From: Nemertoderma westbladi
Lineage: Eukaryota; Xenacoelomorpha; Nemertodermatida; Nemertodermatidae
Length of the DNA: 64,000 bases
Reading direction: 5' to 3'
Assembly (NCBI GenBank): GCA_032718475.1
Contig: JAUCBJ010006179.1
Coordinates: 1 to 64,000 of the forward strand
Shown: positions 47,119-58,376 of the stretch, piece by piece
How the letters are laid out: each line of letters begins with the position of its first letter
Numbering within the stretch: the first letter of the stretch is position 1
Made by a program: the position numbers and the translations under genes
The notes under the pieces: generated by a model
Told to the model about the DNA's origin: nothing
Database searches by the model: none
The model's input: the letters and a program-made list of their open reading frames with translations, nothing else

Positions 47119-47977
47119 TTAATTAATAAATTGTGCAGCAATATTATTTGAAACCCTATATTTTTTAAATTACCTATATAAAATCGATAGCTATTTGTAC
47201 TATTAGAAATCACTAGCTGCCTGGTAAAACAATAATGAAAAAAAACACTAGCTAACTAATATAAGAGAGTTATAATAGGTCTACACAATAACATACTTAC
47301 CAAGGACTAACATAATATTGACATATTCAGGGGAGGGCACTCCCCCAGTATGCGTTAATCGAAGTAGAGTCTGGTTCATCTTATTATATTAAAATTTAAT
47401 TAGCTTATAATATAGGCCTACACCAGTTTTATGTGACCAAGTTGGAGTACGGCTGCGCTGTATGGTGTGACATCTCTCATAGGTTGCTCTGATCTCTTAG
47501 ACAACCTCGGAACTGATATCCTTAAACTAGCTACTGTAGCACCGAAAAGGAATGCAACCTACAGCCCTTCTCCTCAAGACCGGATGCCATTATTTTGTCT
47601 AATGTCGTTTTACAAAACTGTCCACGGCCTTACACAAACTTATCTTTTTAACAAATTTATTCACCTACACAGTAGTTGGCGAAAAATAGTACTCGTCACA
47701 CTTACCCCCTAACAACAGTCACAAACACCTCAGAAATCAGTTTTAACTAACAATTATAACGTCCATATTTCGCATATTATATCATATATATATCATATAT
47801 TATATCATCCATATTTCGTGAATATATATAACACCCTGTTTAAGCTAATATAAATAAGTATTACCTTGCTAATAAATATTAGGACCCCACTATTTATGAT
47901 TAAAATTTCATGCGATTAGGATTTGTATAATAATTTAGTGTGCCTCCCATACCTACGTAGGTTGTGGGTGGTGGAGA
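47119..47977. repeat. Duplicated block, first copy (about 860 bp)
   Basis: It is nearly identical to 51905-52773. It starts TTAATTAATAAATTGTGCAG and ends GTGGTGGAGA. The second copy has two extra 5 bp CTGTA insertions (at 52072 and 52087). It contains an LTR-free LINE remnant and AT-rich sequence (ATATCATATATATATC near 47780). Confidence 0.85.
47430..47712 (+). pseudogene. LINE reverse transcriptase C-terminal remnant
   Basis: A short stretch reads FYVTKLEYGCAVWCDISHR, resembling the conserved (L)EY(G/A)..VW motif near the end of LINE ORF2 proteins. After a shift comes LLDNLGTDILKLATVAPKRNAT. It is part of the duplicated block, so the same remnant is at about 52230-52508. No active domain remains. 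Confidence 0.5.
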
Positions 47978-48062
47978 CTTGTTCCAAATTAAGACAATAG
48001 AATGAGTACAATGTAATTTGTGGACATGTTAGGCAGGGGGGGGGGGGGGGGGATTCTGAATA

Positions 48063-48170
48063 CCGTTAACAGAATTAATACGCCGTTAGTTTATTACATC
48101 CAATCAACCACCTATAATATAATTTAATCGGTGGGTTAACTAATTCTAGAATTTAGTCTTCATATATAAA
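48063..48170 (+). promoter_or_regulatory. Putative promoter of the SR-BAF gene
   Basis: CCGTTAAC (48063), CCAAT (48100-48104) and TATATAAA (48163-48170) precede the ATG (48285) by 222, 185 and 122 bp. The order and spacing mirror the SR gene promoter at 46352-46487. A further CCGTTA is at 48082. Inferred only. Confidence 0.45.
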
Positions 48171-48284
48171 TAACAAACATTGAAAAAAGTTGTCATACAC
48201 GAATCGCTCTATTAAATTTGTAACACAATTTAAATTAAATAGGATAGATAATAATAACAGGTACTGTATCCGTGTTGGGACGAA

Positions 48285-50120
48285 ATGGCTGCGAAGAAGA
48301 AAGGGAATAGAAGCAGGTCAAGGAGTCGTAGAGGGAATGGGATGAAAGGGAAGGTTTGTTTATTTATTTTAATATAAATATTTATGTTGGGAAATATTTC
48401 TCTGTCACATCCTTGTCGTTTAGCCCATAATTGGGTTCAAGTTAACCCGGTTTCATCACTGCGCCTTGCATCCTTAAACGATCGCTAAAAGAGTAAGTTT
48501 CTTCTAGGCAGAATACAGTAGTTCTGGGGGAATCGAACTGGAAATAAGTGATTCTTTGTGCGTTTTCCCTGAAATAATGTACAAAGATAACTTTACTTTT
48601 TTAGTTTACTTTCGTGACTCGGTTCTCATTAAAAATCGTAATAACTATTTATATACAGTACTTGTGTGTAAAGTAGCACTTTACAGTGTGATGATCCGAG
48701 TGGCTTTGTTACACGAACGAAAGTTAGTGAGTGAGTGAGTGAAAATAAAGCCACGAGGATCAGAACACTGTAAAGTACTTTGCAACAAGTACTGTATGTA
48801 TGTAGTTTTATTCCAAAATTTTAACATTACGAAATGATTGTATATATATTATAAGTGATAGAAACAGGACAAATTAAATTATTTGCTGTATAAATAAATG
48901 TAAAAGTGACATAAATTATGTTATAAATATGTTAGCTTATATTTATGGTGGCGTGTGGAGCCATGTTATAATAATATAGCTAGGACCAACTGGTTATTAA
49001 TAGATATACCCCGCCTACCGGTAGGTAATGCAGTAGGCCTATCTGGCTGTCAGGCAAATTTCTACCTATTATTTACGTAGTAACCAATGACGGCGTTAAG
49101 TAATGTCCACTAAGGGGACATTACTTAACGGATAACACCAAATACAATACTAAATGTACAGGCCAATAGAATGCTGTAATTTCCTCAAAAGTTGTAAATT
49201 GCTAAATAACAACTCGCTGTTAATACTAACGGCGTTGAGTAATGTTACAATTTTGGAACAAATTACTTTGCAACAAGACAAGTATGTATGTAGTTTTATT
49301 ACAAAATTGTAACATTACGACATGATTGTATATATATTATAAGTAGTAGAAAATGCACAAGTTATATTAGTTGCTGTATAAATAAATGTAAAAATGACAT
49401 ATAAATAAGTTAGCTTATATTTATGGTGGCGTTTGGAGCCTTGTTATAATAATAAGCTAGGCCCTACTGTTTATTAATAGCTATACCCCGCCTATCGGTA
49501 GGTAATGCAGTAGGCCTATCTGGCTGTCAGGCAAATACCACCTATTGTTTACGTGGTAACCAATGACGCCGTAACTTTACAGCTCGCCGTCATTGGTTAC
49601 CACATAAACAAGGGACATTACAACACCCACTCCAATACTAATTATACAGGCCAATACAATGCTGTAATGTCCTTTAAAGTTGTAAAGTGCTAATAACAAC
49701 TCGCTGTTAATACTAGCGGCGTTGAGTAATGTTACAATTTTGGAATAAAATCATTTTACAAAATGCTCAATACAATTCTTTCAGGGTAAGGAAAGTCGAG
49801 GAATCGCGAGAAGAGGTGGAAACGGAAAGAAAATAGGGAAGATCCTGAAGACGAAGAAACATCGACGGATTCTGGCTCGAGAGTTGGGAAATCGGAGTGT
49901 AAAGTACATCCCTGGAATAGGAGAAGTATTCGGAGGTAGTCTCGCCAATAATGGATTCACACGCGCCTACCAGGTCTTAGCGAAGTACATTCTACTAAGA
50001 GAGAAGCTGGAAGATTTCCATCTGTGGCTCTCCAAGATCTGTGGGGACCACTTTTACAAGGCCTATTCCCGTCGAGCTCATAGAGCTATATCGATCATGT
50101 GCGAAGCATACTACTCGTAA
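48285..50120 (+). CDS. BANF1-like: BAF-like protein with SR/K-rich N-terminal extension, two exons
   Basis: Exon 1 is 48285-48353 (23 codons, MAAKKKGNRSRSRSRRG...) with GT donor at 48354. The AG acceptor at 49783-49784 leads into exon 2, 49785-50120 (111 codons plus TAA), in the same phase. The product is 134 residues. The first 45 or so are Lys/Arg/Gly/Ser-rich. From KKHRRILARELG to the end (about 89 residues, the usual whole length of BAF) it follows the BAF fold, with helix-hairpin-helix core IPGIGEVFGGSLANNGFTRA, then the LAKYILLREKLEDFHLWL and CGDHF segments. Known BAF bridges DNA, binds LEM-domain proteins in nuclear-envelope assembly and can block retroviral autointegration. The basic extension is not part of usual BAF and would add DNA contacts (inference). 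No inactivating change is visible. The intron carries a SINE remnant and a 488 bp direct duplication. Confidence 0.75.
48440..48552 (+). repeat. Diverged SINE remnant in the BAF-like intron
   Basis: GCGCCTTGCATCCTTAAA, then TAAGTTTCTTCTAGGCAGAA and CTGGGGGAATCGAACTGGAA align with the body of the SINE at 28061-28307. The B box region (GGGTTCAAGTTAACCC) is altered. It carries TACAGTA where the other copy has TA (48518-48524). Confidence 0.55.
48780..49755. repeat. 488 bp direct duplication with hairpins in the BAF-like intron
   Basis: Units start TTGCAACAAG at 48780 and 49268 and share TGTATATATATTATAAGT, GGTGGCGT.TGGAGCC, CAGTAGGCCTATCTGGCTGT and ACGGCGTT/GCGGCGTTGAGTAATG. Each has a different hairpin: TTAAGTAATGTCC with its complement (about 49098-49131) in the first, and GTAACCAATGACG with its complement (about 49556-49600) in the second. 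Confidence 0.8.
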
Positions 50121-50838
50121 ATGTTAACAGCCGACTCGAGTAAATAAGATAGATTGAGCCCACATATCATTGGATAGTTATGTAACCAGATCTAAATATT
50201 TATTTGCTGTTTGTAGCATTGCATTATATTTAATTATTAATACAAAACTACTCAATTCCGCGCCATCACATGAAATATTCATTCTGTCCACGGTAATTTT
50301 GATTTCGTACGAGCTTGTTGTTCTATTTACTGTTTGTATCGTAAGAATGGTTTTTTTTTTTTTTTTTTTTATTTTTATTAGAATATTTTTATAAAATTTT
50401 TTAATATATCTTTAACTTTAAATCTCATTCGGTCGAATAATTACCGAGTCGATAGCTAATAATTATTGACTTGTGTATTTAATAGAAATGTAATACTGTC
50501 AACGGAATAACCGCCCCCAAATAATTCCAATACTTTTAACGGAATAAATAATTCTCACAAATCGCCCACAAATAATTCCAAAAAAATAATTACAACACTG
50601 TTAACGGTCCAACCACCCCTAATCATTCATTTATGTTTAAAAATACAGAATTCTCGAAAAATACAGCTTGCCAACACATTGTTACTATCAATTAAAAATA
50701 AAAGCAAATACGTAATAATGATAATTCTGCTCTAATATATACACCATGTCCCGTAATATAGTGTCATTTTCTGATGACAACTAGTTCCACTCACCGTCGA
50801 TGACCCCATCGACTTACAATCGACCGGCATCAGGTCAG
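50121..50838. other. Non-coding 3' flank of the BAF-like gene
   Basis: No further gene is seen. AATAAA-type signals occur (for example about 50541). A T-rich run (T x20 or so at about 50349) and degenerate repeats with AACGG.A and CCCAAATAATTCC or CACAAATAATTCC (50496-50620) are present. A 27 bp motif at 50751-50777 is the inverse of 31373-31399. Confidence 0.45.
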
Positions 50839-51904
50839 GTCAGGTATTCTAGGTCATTGATCAAGAAAACTTGCCAACTCCATGCAGCATAAAGGAGGTG
50901 CCATCTGTAGCTGCATAGACTCTCTTACTAGGGCAAATCTGGTCCTGTAACTAGGACCCCCTTCGTTCTGGGATAAGGACGCCCTTCTTGGTTCGGGATT
51001 AAGGACCCATATACTTGGCTGCAGGGGTATATGGCCTGGCCAGGCAGATGGTGATCAACCAATGGCTGGTCAGGAGTAGAGTGTTCTCATGTCCACTCTG
51101 AGTACACTTCACTGCGACCTGCACCTGGCATCAGGGGTACAGGACATGACCCAGCAGATGAGCTGCACAGCCAATGGTGGGTCATGTGCGCGAGAGTAGA
51201 TATGGGTGATGGGCCTCATATCTGACTCCACTGCGACACCCACCCTGTGGAATGGCAAACCAGGGTGTGGTATTTGCCCCGAGAGCTGACTCGGCAAAAA
51301 AGCACCCCCCAACCCCCACTATGGATTACATTAGCAATGCGGAGGTCCGGCCACTAGAGGCCAGTGGAATGACTGGACACAATCGGTCTCACAGGCATCA
51401 GTTATCTCCTGACCGGCTGCCTGTCTCACCCCCTACTGGAGAGAGAGCGGCAAACAATTCTTTGAGTCCCTTTCCTGATGACCTTTCTGGCCCAAACCCT
51501 GGGTCACCAGAGAGGCCAGATTGTGAGGGGGAAAGGGATTCTGGAGTTGGAGGCTACTCTCATGTTCCACCCCGACCAACAAAGCCATTGGTGAATCTGA
51601 GGCAAGTCACTAGACTAGCCTCAGTAAACACCCTAACACTCGGGTCCCCAATGCGACAAGGTGAGCTGACTGCCTTGGCAGATAAGCTTTCTCTTAGTGC
51701 AGTGGGTGTTCAAGAGCACCGAATGCAGACTGGACAGACTGATGAAGTTCTGATTAAGGACATGGGGGGCGGTGGGCGACTCGCCCTCGCTTCAGCAGAT
51801 GATAGTGGCAATGGTGGAATTGGTCTATTGATGAATCCAACTGCACATGCAGCATTGGACAAAATAGACCAAATCTCTAACCGCATCATCCGTTGCCACT
51901 TCTA
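50839..51904 (+). mobile_element. RTE-like LINE, 5' end only (3'-truncated)
   Basis: GC-balanced sequence unlike its surroundings. An open frame from ATG 51252 to 51908 encodes a Pro/Ser-rich leader followed by the start of an APE-type endonuclease: LASVNTLTLG, ADKLSLSAVGVQEHRMQTG (catalytic Glu in QEH) and GNGGIGLLMNPTAHAAL. This pattern is common in RTE-type ORF2 proteins. It is cut at 51904/51905, exactly where the duplicated block begins, so the rest of the endonuclease and all RT are missing. LINE copies usually lose the 5' end, so later rearrangement is likely. Confidence 0.65.
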
Positions 51905-52773
51905 TTAATTAATAAATTGTGCAGCAATATTATTTGAAACCCTATATTTTTTAAATTACCTATATAAAATCGATAGCTATTTGTACTATTAGAAATCACT
52001 AGCTGCCTGGTAAAACAATAATGAAAAAAAACACTAGCTAACTAATATAAGAGAGTTATAATACTGTAGGTCTACACAATAACATACTGTACTTACCAAG
52101 GACTAACATAATAATGACATATTCAGGGCAGGGCACTCCCCTAGTATACGTTAATCGAAGTAGAGTCTGGTTCATCTTATTATATTAAAATTTAATTAGC
52201 TTATAATATAGGCCTACACCAGTTTTATGTGACCAAGTTGGAGTACGGCTGCGCTGTATGGTGTGACATCTCTCATAGGTTGCTCTGATCTCTTAGACAA
52301 CCTCGGAACTGATATCCTTAAACTAGCTACTGTAGCACCGAAAAGGAATGCAACCTACAGCCCCTCTCCTCAAGACCGGATGCCATTATTTTGTCTAATT
52401 TCGTTTTACAAAACTGTCCACGGCCTTACACAAACTTATCTTTTTAACAAATTTCTTCACCTACACAGTAGTTGGCGAAAAATAGTACACATCACACTTA
52501 CCCCCTAACAACAGTCACAAACACCTCAGAAATCAGTTTTAACTAACAATTATAACTTCCATATTTCGCATATTATATCATATATATATCATATATTATA
52601 TCATCCATATTTCGTGAATATATATAACACCCTGTTTAAGCTAATATAAATAAGTATTACCTTGCTAATAAATATTAGGACCCCACTATTTATGATTAAA
52701 ATTTCATGCGATTAGGATTTGTATAATAATTTAGTGTGCCTCCCATACCTACGTAGGTTGTGGGTGGTGGAGA
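51905..52773. repeat. Duplicated block, second copy (about 869 bp)
   Basis: It matches 47119-47977 with few substitutions and two CTGTA insertions (52072-52076 and 52087-52091 region). The similarity ends 4 bp before LTR 3, whose insertion therefore defines the right edge. It includes the LINE RT remnant at about 52230-52508. Confidence 0.85.
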
Positions 52774-52777
52774 TGAG

Positions 52778-53945
52778 TGTTCGCGCTTTCAGACCTTTGG
52801 CAGTTTAACCCGCCAAATTAGGATGTCTTCTAGATAATAATTCGCTTTTAGCCTATGACAAGTATTTGATTCACTACACTAGTCGAAACCAATCTGTGCG
52901 CGATCATTCACCCGCTGGATATACCCGGGAGATTGGGTTCGACGGCTTAATCGTATTGCTATGTAGGCCTAATGTATTATTCGACTGACAGTATTATATA
53001 ATCTCTGACAATATTATTCACCTTCGGGAAATATTAACAGTTCCTTTAGGACGTGGCGCTCTATCTATATAAACAGAGTTATGACTTAAACTACTCACAA
53101 CGATATGGCTTAGTTATAATTCACATATATGGCGCATTCTTTAGGAAATGCTTCGTTATCAGTCTCACTCATACACAATGCTGCACAATACTGCACACTA
53201 ATCTGCCGATCTTCACTGATTTTAGTCACATATAAAAGGAACACGGACCGAATCATGTAGGGTCTATCAAATAACATTAGATTCACTTCAAACCACTTTA
53301 TCATAAGTCACAATCGTTATATGTAACCTTTCTCTCTTACCTTCGGTATATCAAGAATATTGGGTTTCGGGGTTATTTATCGTTATTCCAAATATAATAA
53401 TTCATCAACCATGTTATGAAGAACTGACAGTAAATAGCAGTATAACAATATAAAAGTATGCAAGAAAGACCAAACATCAGTTTGTTAGTTTGGATTGATA
53501 ACGGATATATGTCCTTATAATTAAGCCTACTAGTGTTAGACTAAAACAGAAAAGCACAAAATATTTCCAAGCCGTTCTCTCCTGGCTCAGGACAGAAAGA
53601 CCAACAACACTGAACACTGATAAGAATAACCTTATTTACAAAGGCTTCCACCCACCACAGAGAAAGAGCATACAGATAGGAAATTCAGTTCAGTAGATCT
53701 GTGATAGGTCGAAATCAAAATCAACTCAAATCTTATTGGCAGATACAGAAAGCAGGGCTGTGGGGCAACTTTCCCAAGCTGGTTGGACAATCAAACGTAG
53801 CCCAGATCCCTTCGCACAGCAAATCAGCCAATCAGCCGGTAGCTTGCGCTATTCGAGCTAGAGATCCCTTTTAGAGTATTCCAGCGCCCTGGGGGGAACT
53901 GGTTAGCAAAGCAAACGAATCAGTTATCCCACAAAAGCTTTTACA
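52778..53945 (-). repeat. LTR 3 (3' LTR of BEL copy C)
   Basis: An LTR of 1168 bp on the minus strand, TGTAAAAG...GCGCGAACA. It aligns with LTR 1 and LTR 2 at both ends. The interior upstream of about 53550 differs strongly (53520-53900 has sequence not seen in the other two), so its U3 region has diverged or been replaced. Confidence 0.75.
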
Positions 53946-54023
53946 CCGCTCCCAGAAAATGGGATTTAAGTCTATAAAATATACAAAATCACAGTTTCTA
54001 AAATACGAGAATACTCTAAACAG

Positions 54024-55524
54024 TTAGTCTTTCTTGCGCAGACGGCGTTTACGCAGTTTTTTAAAGCTAGCAAGAGTCTTTTTCTCTTTGGGGCGAGCCA
54101 CTTTACAAGGAGGGCTATAACTCCTGGGTGAAGGGTGCAATATGATTGCATCAGAAGGCGTGGGATTATAGTCGGGGTATCCGCCGTTTCAATATGTTTC
54201 TCCTCGAGCTGATTTTCCTCCGCTCATCGTTGGATACGTTCGTCTAAAACTCTCGCCGAGAATAGGGTCGTCCAAGTTCAATATCGTCTTAGAGACTATG
54301 GATTTCCCAATCGAACTGGGATAAAGCCACTCCGTTTACCGCTTGGACTTGCTGTTATAATTTAGGTTTATCTGAGCAAACATAGATTTCTTTTCTGATC
54401 TTTGTAGAATAGCGTCTATCTCTTTTCGTACAACGCTCTCCTCCACCTTGATGACAGGTGGTATCGTGTTAAACGGGAACGATTCCGATTATACGATTGA
54501 ATGGCGATATCGGGTGCCCGTGCCCCAATCCGGCCAGGTAAGATGGGCGGATATTTAGGGAGCCCACAACCTGAGTGCCACCGACTAACGGTTCGGGTAA
54601 CACTGGATCTCTGAACGGTAAGTACAGCTCGGGAGGATCCGTAATACTATTAGGATCGAGAGTTTGAGGTATCACTTGGGAATGAGGAGGTCTGACCGAG
54701 TATTCCGGAACTCTGATCATGGGTTTATTCAATGATCGCTTAAGGCGCGCGACCGTAGGTGATACGTCGAAAAGGTTTCGCTCGAAACTCCTATAAGTAT
54801 ATCGCGTAAAACTGTGTTTAGCGCAGCGTCTCCGCGGATGTTTATGCCTTTCGCTTTGCTGGTTAGGTCTGGGGCATTCGTCACAGTAATACCAAAGACG
54901 CACGTCTTGAAGGGGAAACGCGGGTGATCGCTCTCCAGTTTTACAATATTCCTCCATCTGTTCGAAGCTATCTGGAACGACAGGTAGCGATCGATCGGCG
55001 GTAAGATACATCATCGTAAAATAGAGCCGTTTGAGTTCCATCATAGGATCTGGATGTATACCTTGAGGATATCGAGTTTCGAGGTTTTGTTGACTGGCAA
55101 CATTGAGATAGGTCTCTCTTAGGAATTCTAGATAATCGTTAAAACCGTTACGTTTATCAGGTTCTTCAACGTCTTCTCTTTCGAGTTTGTTTCGAATAGG
55201 ATTTTCGCATTAGAATTTTGGTTTATCGTTTCGACTCCTCTGGGTAGGATATGTTCGACATAGTCCGTATCGTGTAAATCGATAGAATGGTCAATGGTTA
55301 AGAAGTCCATATACATACCATTACAATGCGTGTAGCGAGCGGTGAATTTTCCATAGTCCAATTCATGCGTAAGTTACTTCCAGGAAATCGTAGGTTCGAT
55401 ATAACAACCATCATCCTTCGTAGTAGTTGGACTAGTATCACCGCGTATCAAGCTATCAACAAACACTTGAAAGTAGATTATATCGCTCCCTGATACCAAG
55501 ACCATCTTCTATCAACTCCGTCAT
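54024..55524 (-). pseudogene. BEL copy C ORF3, deleted remnant
   Basis: It begins at the equivalent ATG (55524) and ends at the equivalent TAA (54026-54024), but is about 1.5 kb where copy B has 4.25 kb. The part 55044-54469 is open and intact where copy B has stops: arginine codons (CGA) stand at the positions of the copy B TGAs at 18127 and, from the reading frame, 18382. A deletion just after the QLEEKHI equivalent (about 54195-54215) removes some 2.7 kb including the zinc knuckles. Frameshifts occur around 55130-55380 and 54470. Confidence 0.7.
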
Positions 55525-57175
55525 ATCTGCTATATATGAGTTTATTAATATTATAATGAGTTTATATTTAGGCTAGCGAGCGTCGCTGCCTACCCCAATC
55601 CGCCCCCGGACAGTGCGAGATCCTCAGCACCGATGTGTCGTCGCCGCTGTACTTTCGCCAACGACGTAGCCGCACAACGACAACGACAACCGGTACAAGT
55701 CACTCGACTGTCCGTCCCAAAGGCTTAGATACACCTCAGGTTCTTACTGGACAGTTAGGGTTACTTTCCCAATTGCGACTCGCTACTGTAAACACACCTT
55801 AGTAGTAACATTCGCCTATAAACTCACAAATACCACACACACAACTTGTCACAAATTACACACACTCGGGTCACTTGTCCGTTAGTCAATGCCTTCCAGA
55901 ATGTCACTGTATTATTATGTATCCTTGGATACTATCAGTGCACTATTTATTCCCTATGCTATTCAAGGGGACAAGCTTTCTATTGTTCTTTTACTCAATT
56001 CTAATTCTAGCGTGGTTGTTACTATGGTGACATTATGTAAAGCTAGCGGTAGAATTAGGGTAATTCTAATGCATACAGATCTGGGATGTTATTTAATAGT
56101 AATTCTTTAATGGTCAATGTCCTGTTTTATACATGACTTTATGAATTTTATCGGCTATTGACTATGTTTGGGAGACTTTCGTACACGCATACGCATAATA
56201 ATATAAATCTCCGCTCCCTTGATCTATTAATTAATGGAATTTTGGGAATGTTATAAATTGCGTAAAATGGCAATTTATTAAATTCATTAAAAGACATGAA
56301 TTTAAATTTATTCCCTGAAATTTTATTATTTGATAATTAAATTGACATATTTTGATTCTAGAACATGTCTGGGGACACAAGATCCTTAATTTTATGACAA
56401 TTGTCTTTTTAAGAATATCGGTAAATGCTACGATATCTTAATTGACTAGAATTGTTGAAGGATCTGAATTTTACAGATTTTGATCTATTAGATTTGCAAA
56501 TATTAAATAATTAATATTTGAGATGGGCACCGATTTATTCCAGAACTTGTCTGGGGACGTTAACCACTGATTCTAGAATTTGTCTTTCAAGTATATCGGT
56601 GGGTGCCGCGATATCTTAATCGACTAGAATTACAGATGGTCAAAGGGTTTAACAGATTTATTTTGCGTTATACGCTACTGTTAAAGGGACATCACGCTAC
56701 TATATGTATTATTTAATATACGGTATGAGAGCAATATCGCACGAAGCAATGTCAGTGTGAAGAGGCAAGTCGTTTCCAAGGTCTACCCAGAGCTTGGTTT
56801 AGCCGAGACACGAGGATCTGAACTTTGCATTCCTAATACTCTGCCTACCAATAATACTTGAATATAGTAGTGGCTTTATTGTACTTTAATAAGTACGGAC
56901 ATTTCATCTTACTGTAGTTACGTATTTATAATATAATACGGACAGTAAGGAAAGAGAAAAAGAATTATTTCTCGCCGTCGCACTAAATATAATATAAGTA
57001 ATTACGTACACAATAAACACGAATATATTGCACTATTCTACTAAATGATCGCTAAATAATATTTTACTAAATTAAATAAAACGATTATAATAAAATTACA
57101 TAGTAATACATACCTAAATATAAAAATAATAAAATAATGTAAAATAATAGAGTCACACGCCCACTCCGAACAATA
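55525..57175 (-). other. Untranslated spacer between pol and ORF3, copy C
   Basis: It is homologous to the spacers of copies A and B in reverse orientation, including the twin repeats (for example GTCTTTCAAGTATATCGGTG near 56581 on the plus strand) and the CCAGAAC/TGTCTGG hairpin areas. No gene is seen. Confidence 0.7.
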
Positions 57176-58305
57176 TTAAGTTGGGGAGTCCCTAGATGTC
57201 GGTTGGATTAGGGAAGTGGTCGTGGGAAGAGTTTCTTGCCTTCCATAGTTTCCGGAGAGCTCTCTGTCTCTTTCCAGTAAACATAAACGACCCACTGGGC
57301 GATTGAGCTGTTGAGTCTCAAAGACTATCCCTGGTTTCTTAAAGTTACGCCGCATTACGACGAGTTCTACTGATCGCACCAAACCATCGCTCGAGATATG
57401 AGTCTCGATGATACGTCCTGTTTGCCATCGCTTACGTGGGAGATCGGGGTCCATAATAAGCACCATGTCTCCAGCGCTGACGTTTTCTTGCTGCGCAAAC
57501 CACTTAGTTCGAAGTTGTAGAGTGGGCAGGTAATGTTTCTCGAAATGGTCAGCGAAACGACGGGATAGCAACTGCATAAGTTGCCAGGTTCGATGGCAGT
57601 ACTCATCTCCGTCTGTGATCTCAGATCGTGGGAGCATGGCTACGGGTTTCTTCAGTAGAAAGTGCGCGGGTGTTAGCGCTTCCAGGGAATCAGGATTTGA
57701 AGAGACTGGCATAAGCGGTCTTTCGTTGAGATAGGCGGCGATTTCCTCCATTAACGTCTGCAATAGTTCGTCGGTGAGATAAGCGCGACAAGGCACAATA
57801 AAGTGGAACGCAGTCTTCACGCTCCTAATCAATCTCTCCCAACTTCCTCCCCACCAAGGGGCGTCGGCGGCGTTGAAGGTCCAGCTAGACGCTGTTATCT
57901 TTAGCTGATCGTCCACCTGTCTTTTGTTCCAGTCCTTTACGTAAGCTTGAATTTCGTTGTTGGCGCCAATGAAGTTCGTTCCCTTATCCGATCTCATCGT
58001 GTTACTGGTTCCGAAGCGAGCGATCTGTCGTCGTAAACTCAACACGAAGCTGTTGGTGGATAGATCGTTTACCATATCGAGATGGATAGCTCTACAAGTC
58101 ATACAAACGAAGATGACACACCATCTCTTGACTATAGTCCGGGCACGATATACTTCAATAGGGCCAAATAAATCCACACCGGTATTAGTAAAGGGTGGTT
58201 CATAGAAGCTTACTCTTTCCCTAGGTAATTCTGCCTCTCGCTGTGTTAAAGGCCTACTGAATGCTTTCCTACAGGGTATGCAGTTCCTAAGAACTTGGTT
58301 CAGAG
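57176..58305 (-). CDS. BEL copy C integrase, intact C-terminal part of pol
   Basis: About 376 codons without a break, to the stop at 57176. They begin inside the H2C2 zinc-binding domain (NCIPCRKAF). The rve core has Asp in GVDLFGPIEV, Asp in MRSDKGTNFIG and Glu in GGSWERLIRS. Next come YLNERPLMP and the DUF5641 domain (LRTKWFAQQENVSAGD, LPRKRWQTGRI, RPVGRLCLLERDREL). Unlike copy B it has CAG at the position of the copy B TAG (14870) and no frameshift after SAGD, so it documents the undamaged sequence. It lacks its own start, being a truncated polyprotein. The sequence reads openly into the unrelated flank up to 58378. Confidence 0.85.
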
Positions 58306-58376
58306 ACTTGGTTGATAAAACAATATAGCAATAGTCTGATATCAACACCTGATAACTAGGCCTACTGAACTGTATC

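Larger units (their letters stand above)
52778..58305 (-). mobile_element. BEL/Pao copy C, 5'-truncated
   Basis: On the minus strand it runs from the integrase zinc-binding domain (58305) through the integrase core and tail, spacer, deleted ORF3, CTGGGAGCGG tract and LTR 3. The order is the same as in copies A and B. The copy stops abruptly at 58305 (within LNQVLRNC of the H2C2 domain), where a LINE in the opposite orientation starts, so a LINE insertion or a rearrangement truncated it. Confidence 0.8.

Noticed and set aside
50170-50394. Small hydrophobic protein after the BAF-like gene
   Set aside because: The open stretch depends on a T run coding for phenylalanine and lies in the 3' flank; no splice or homology support.
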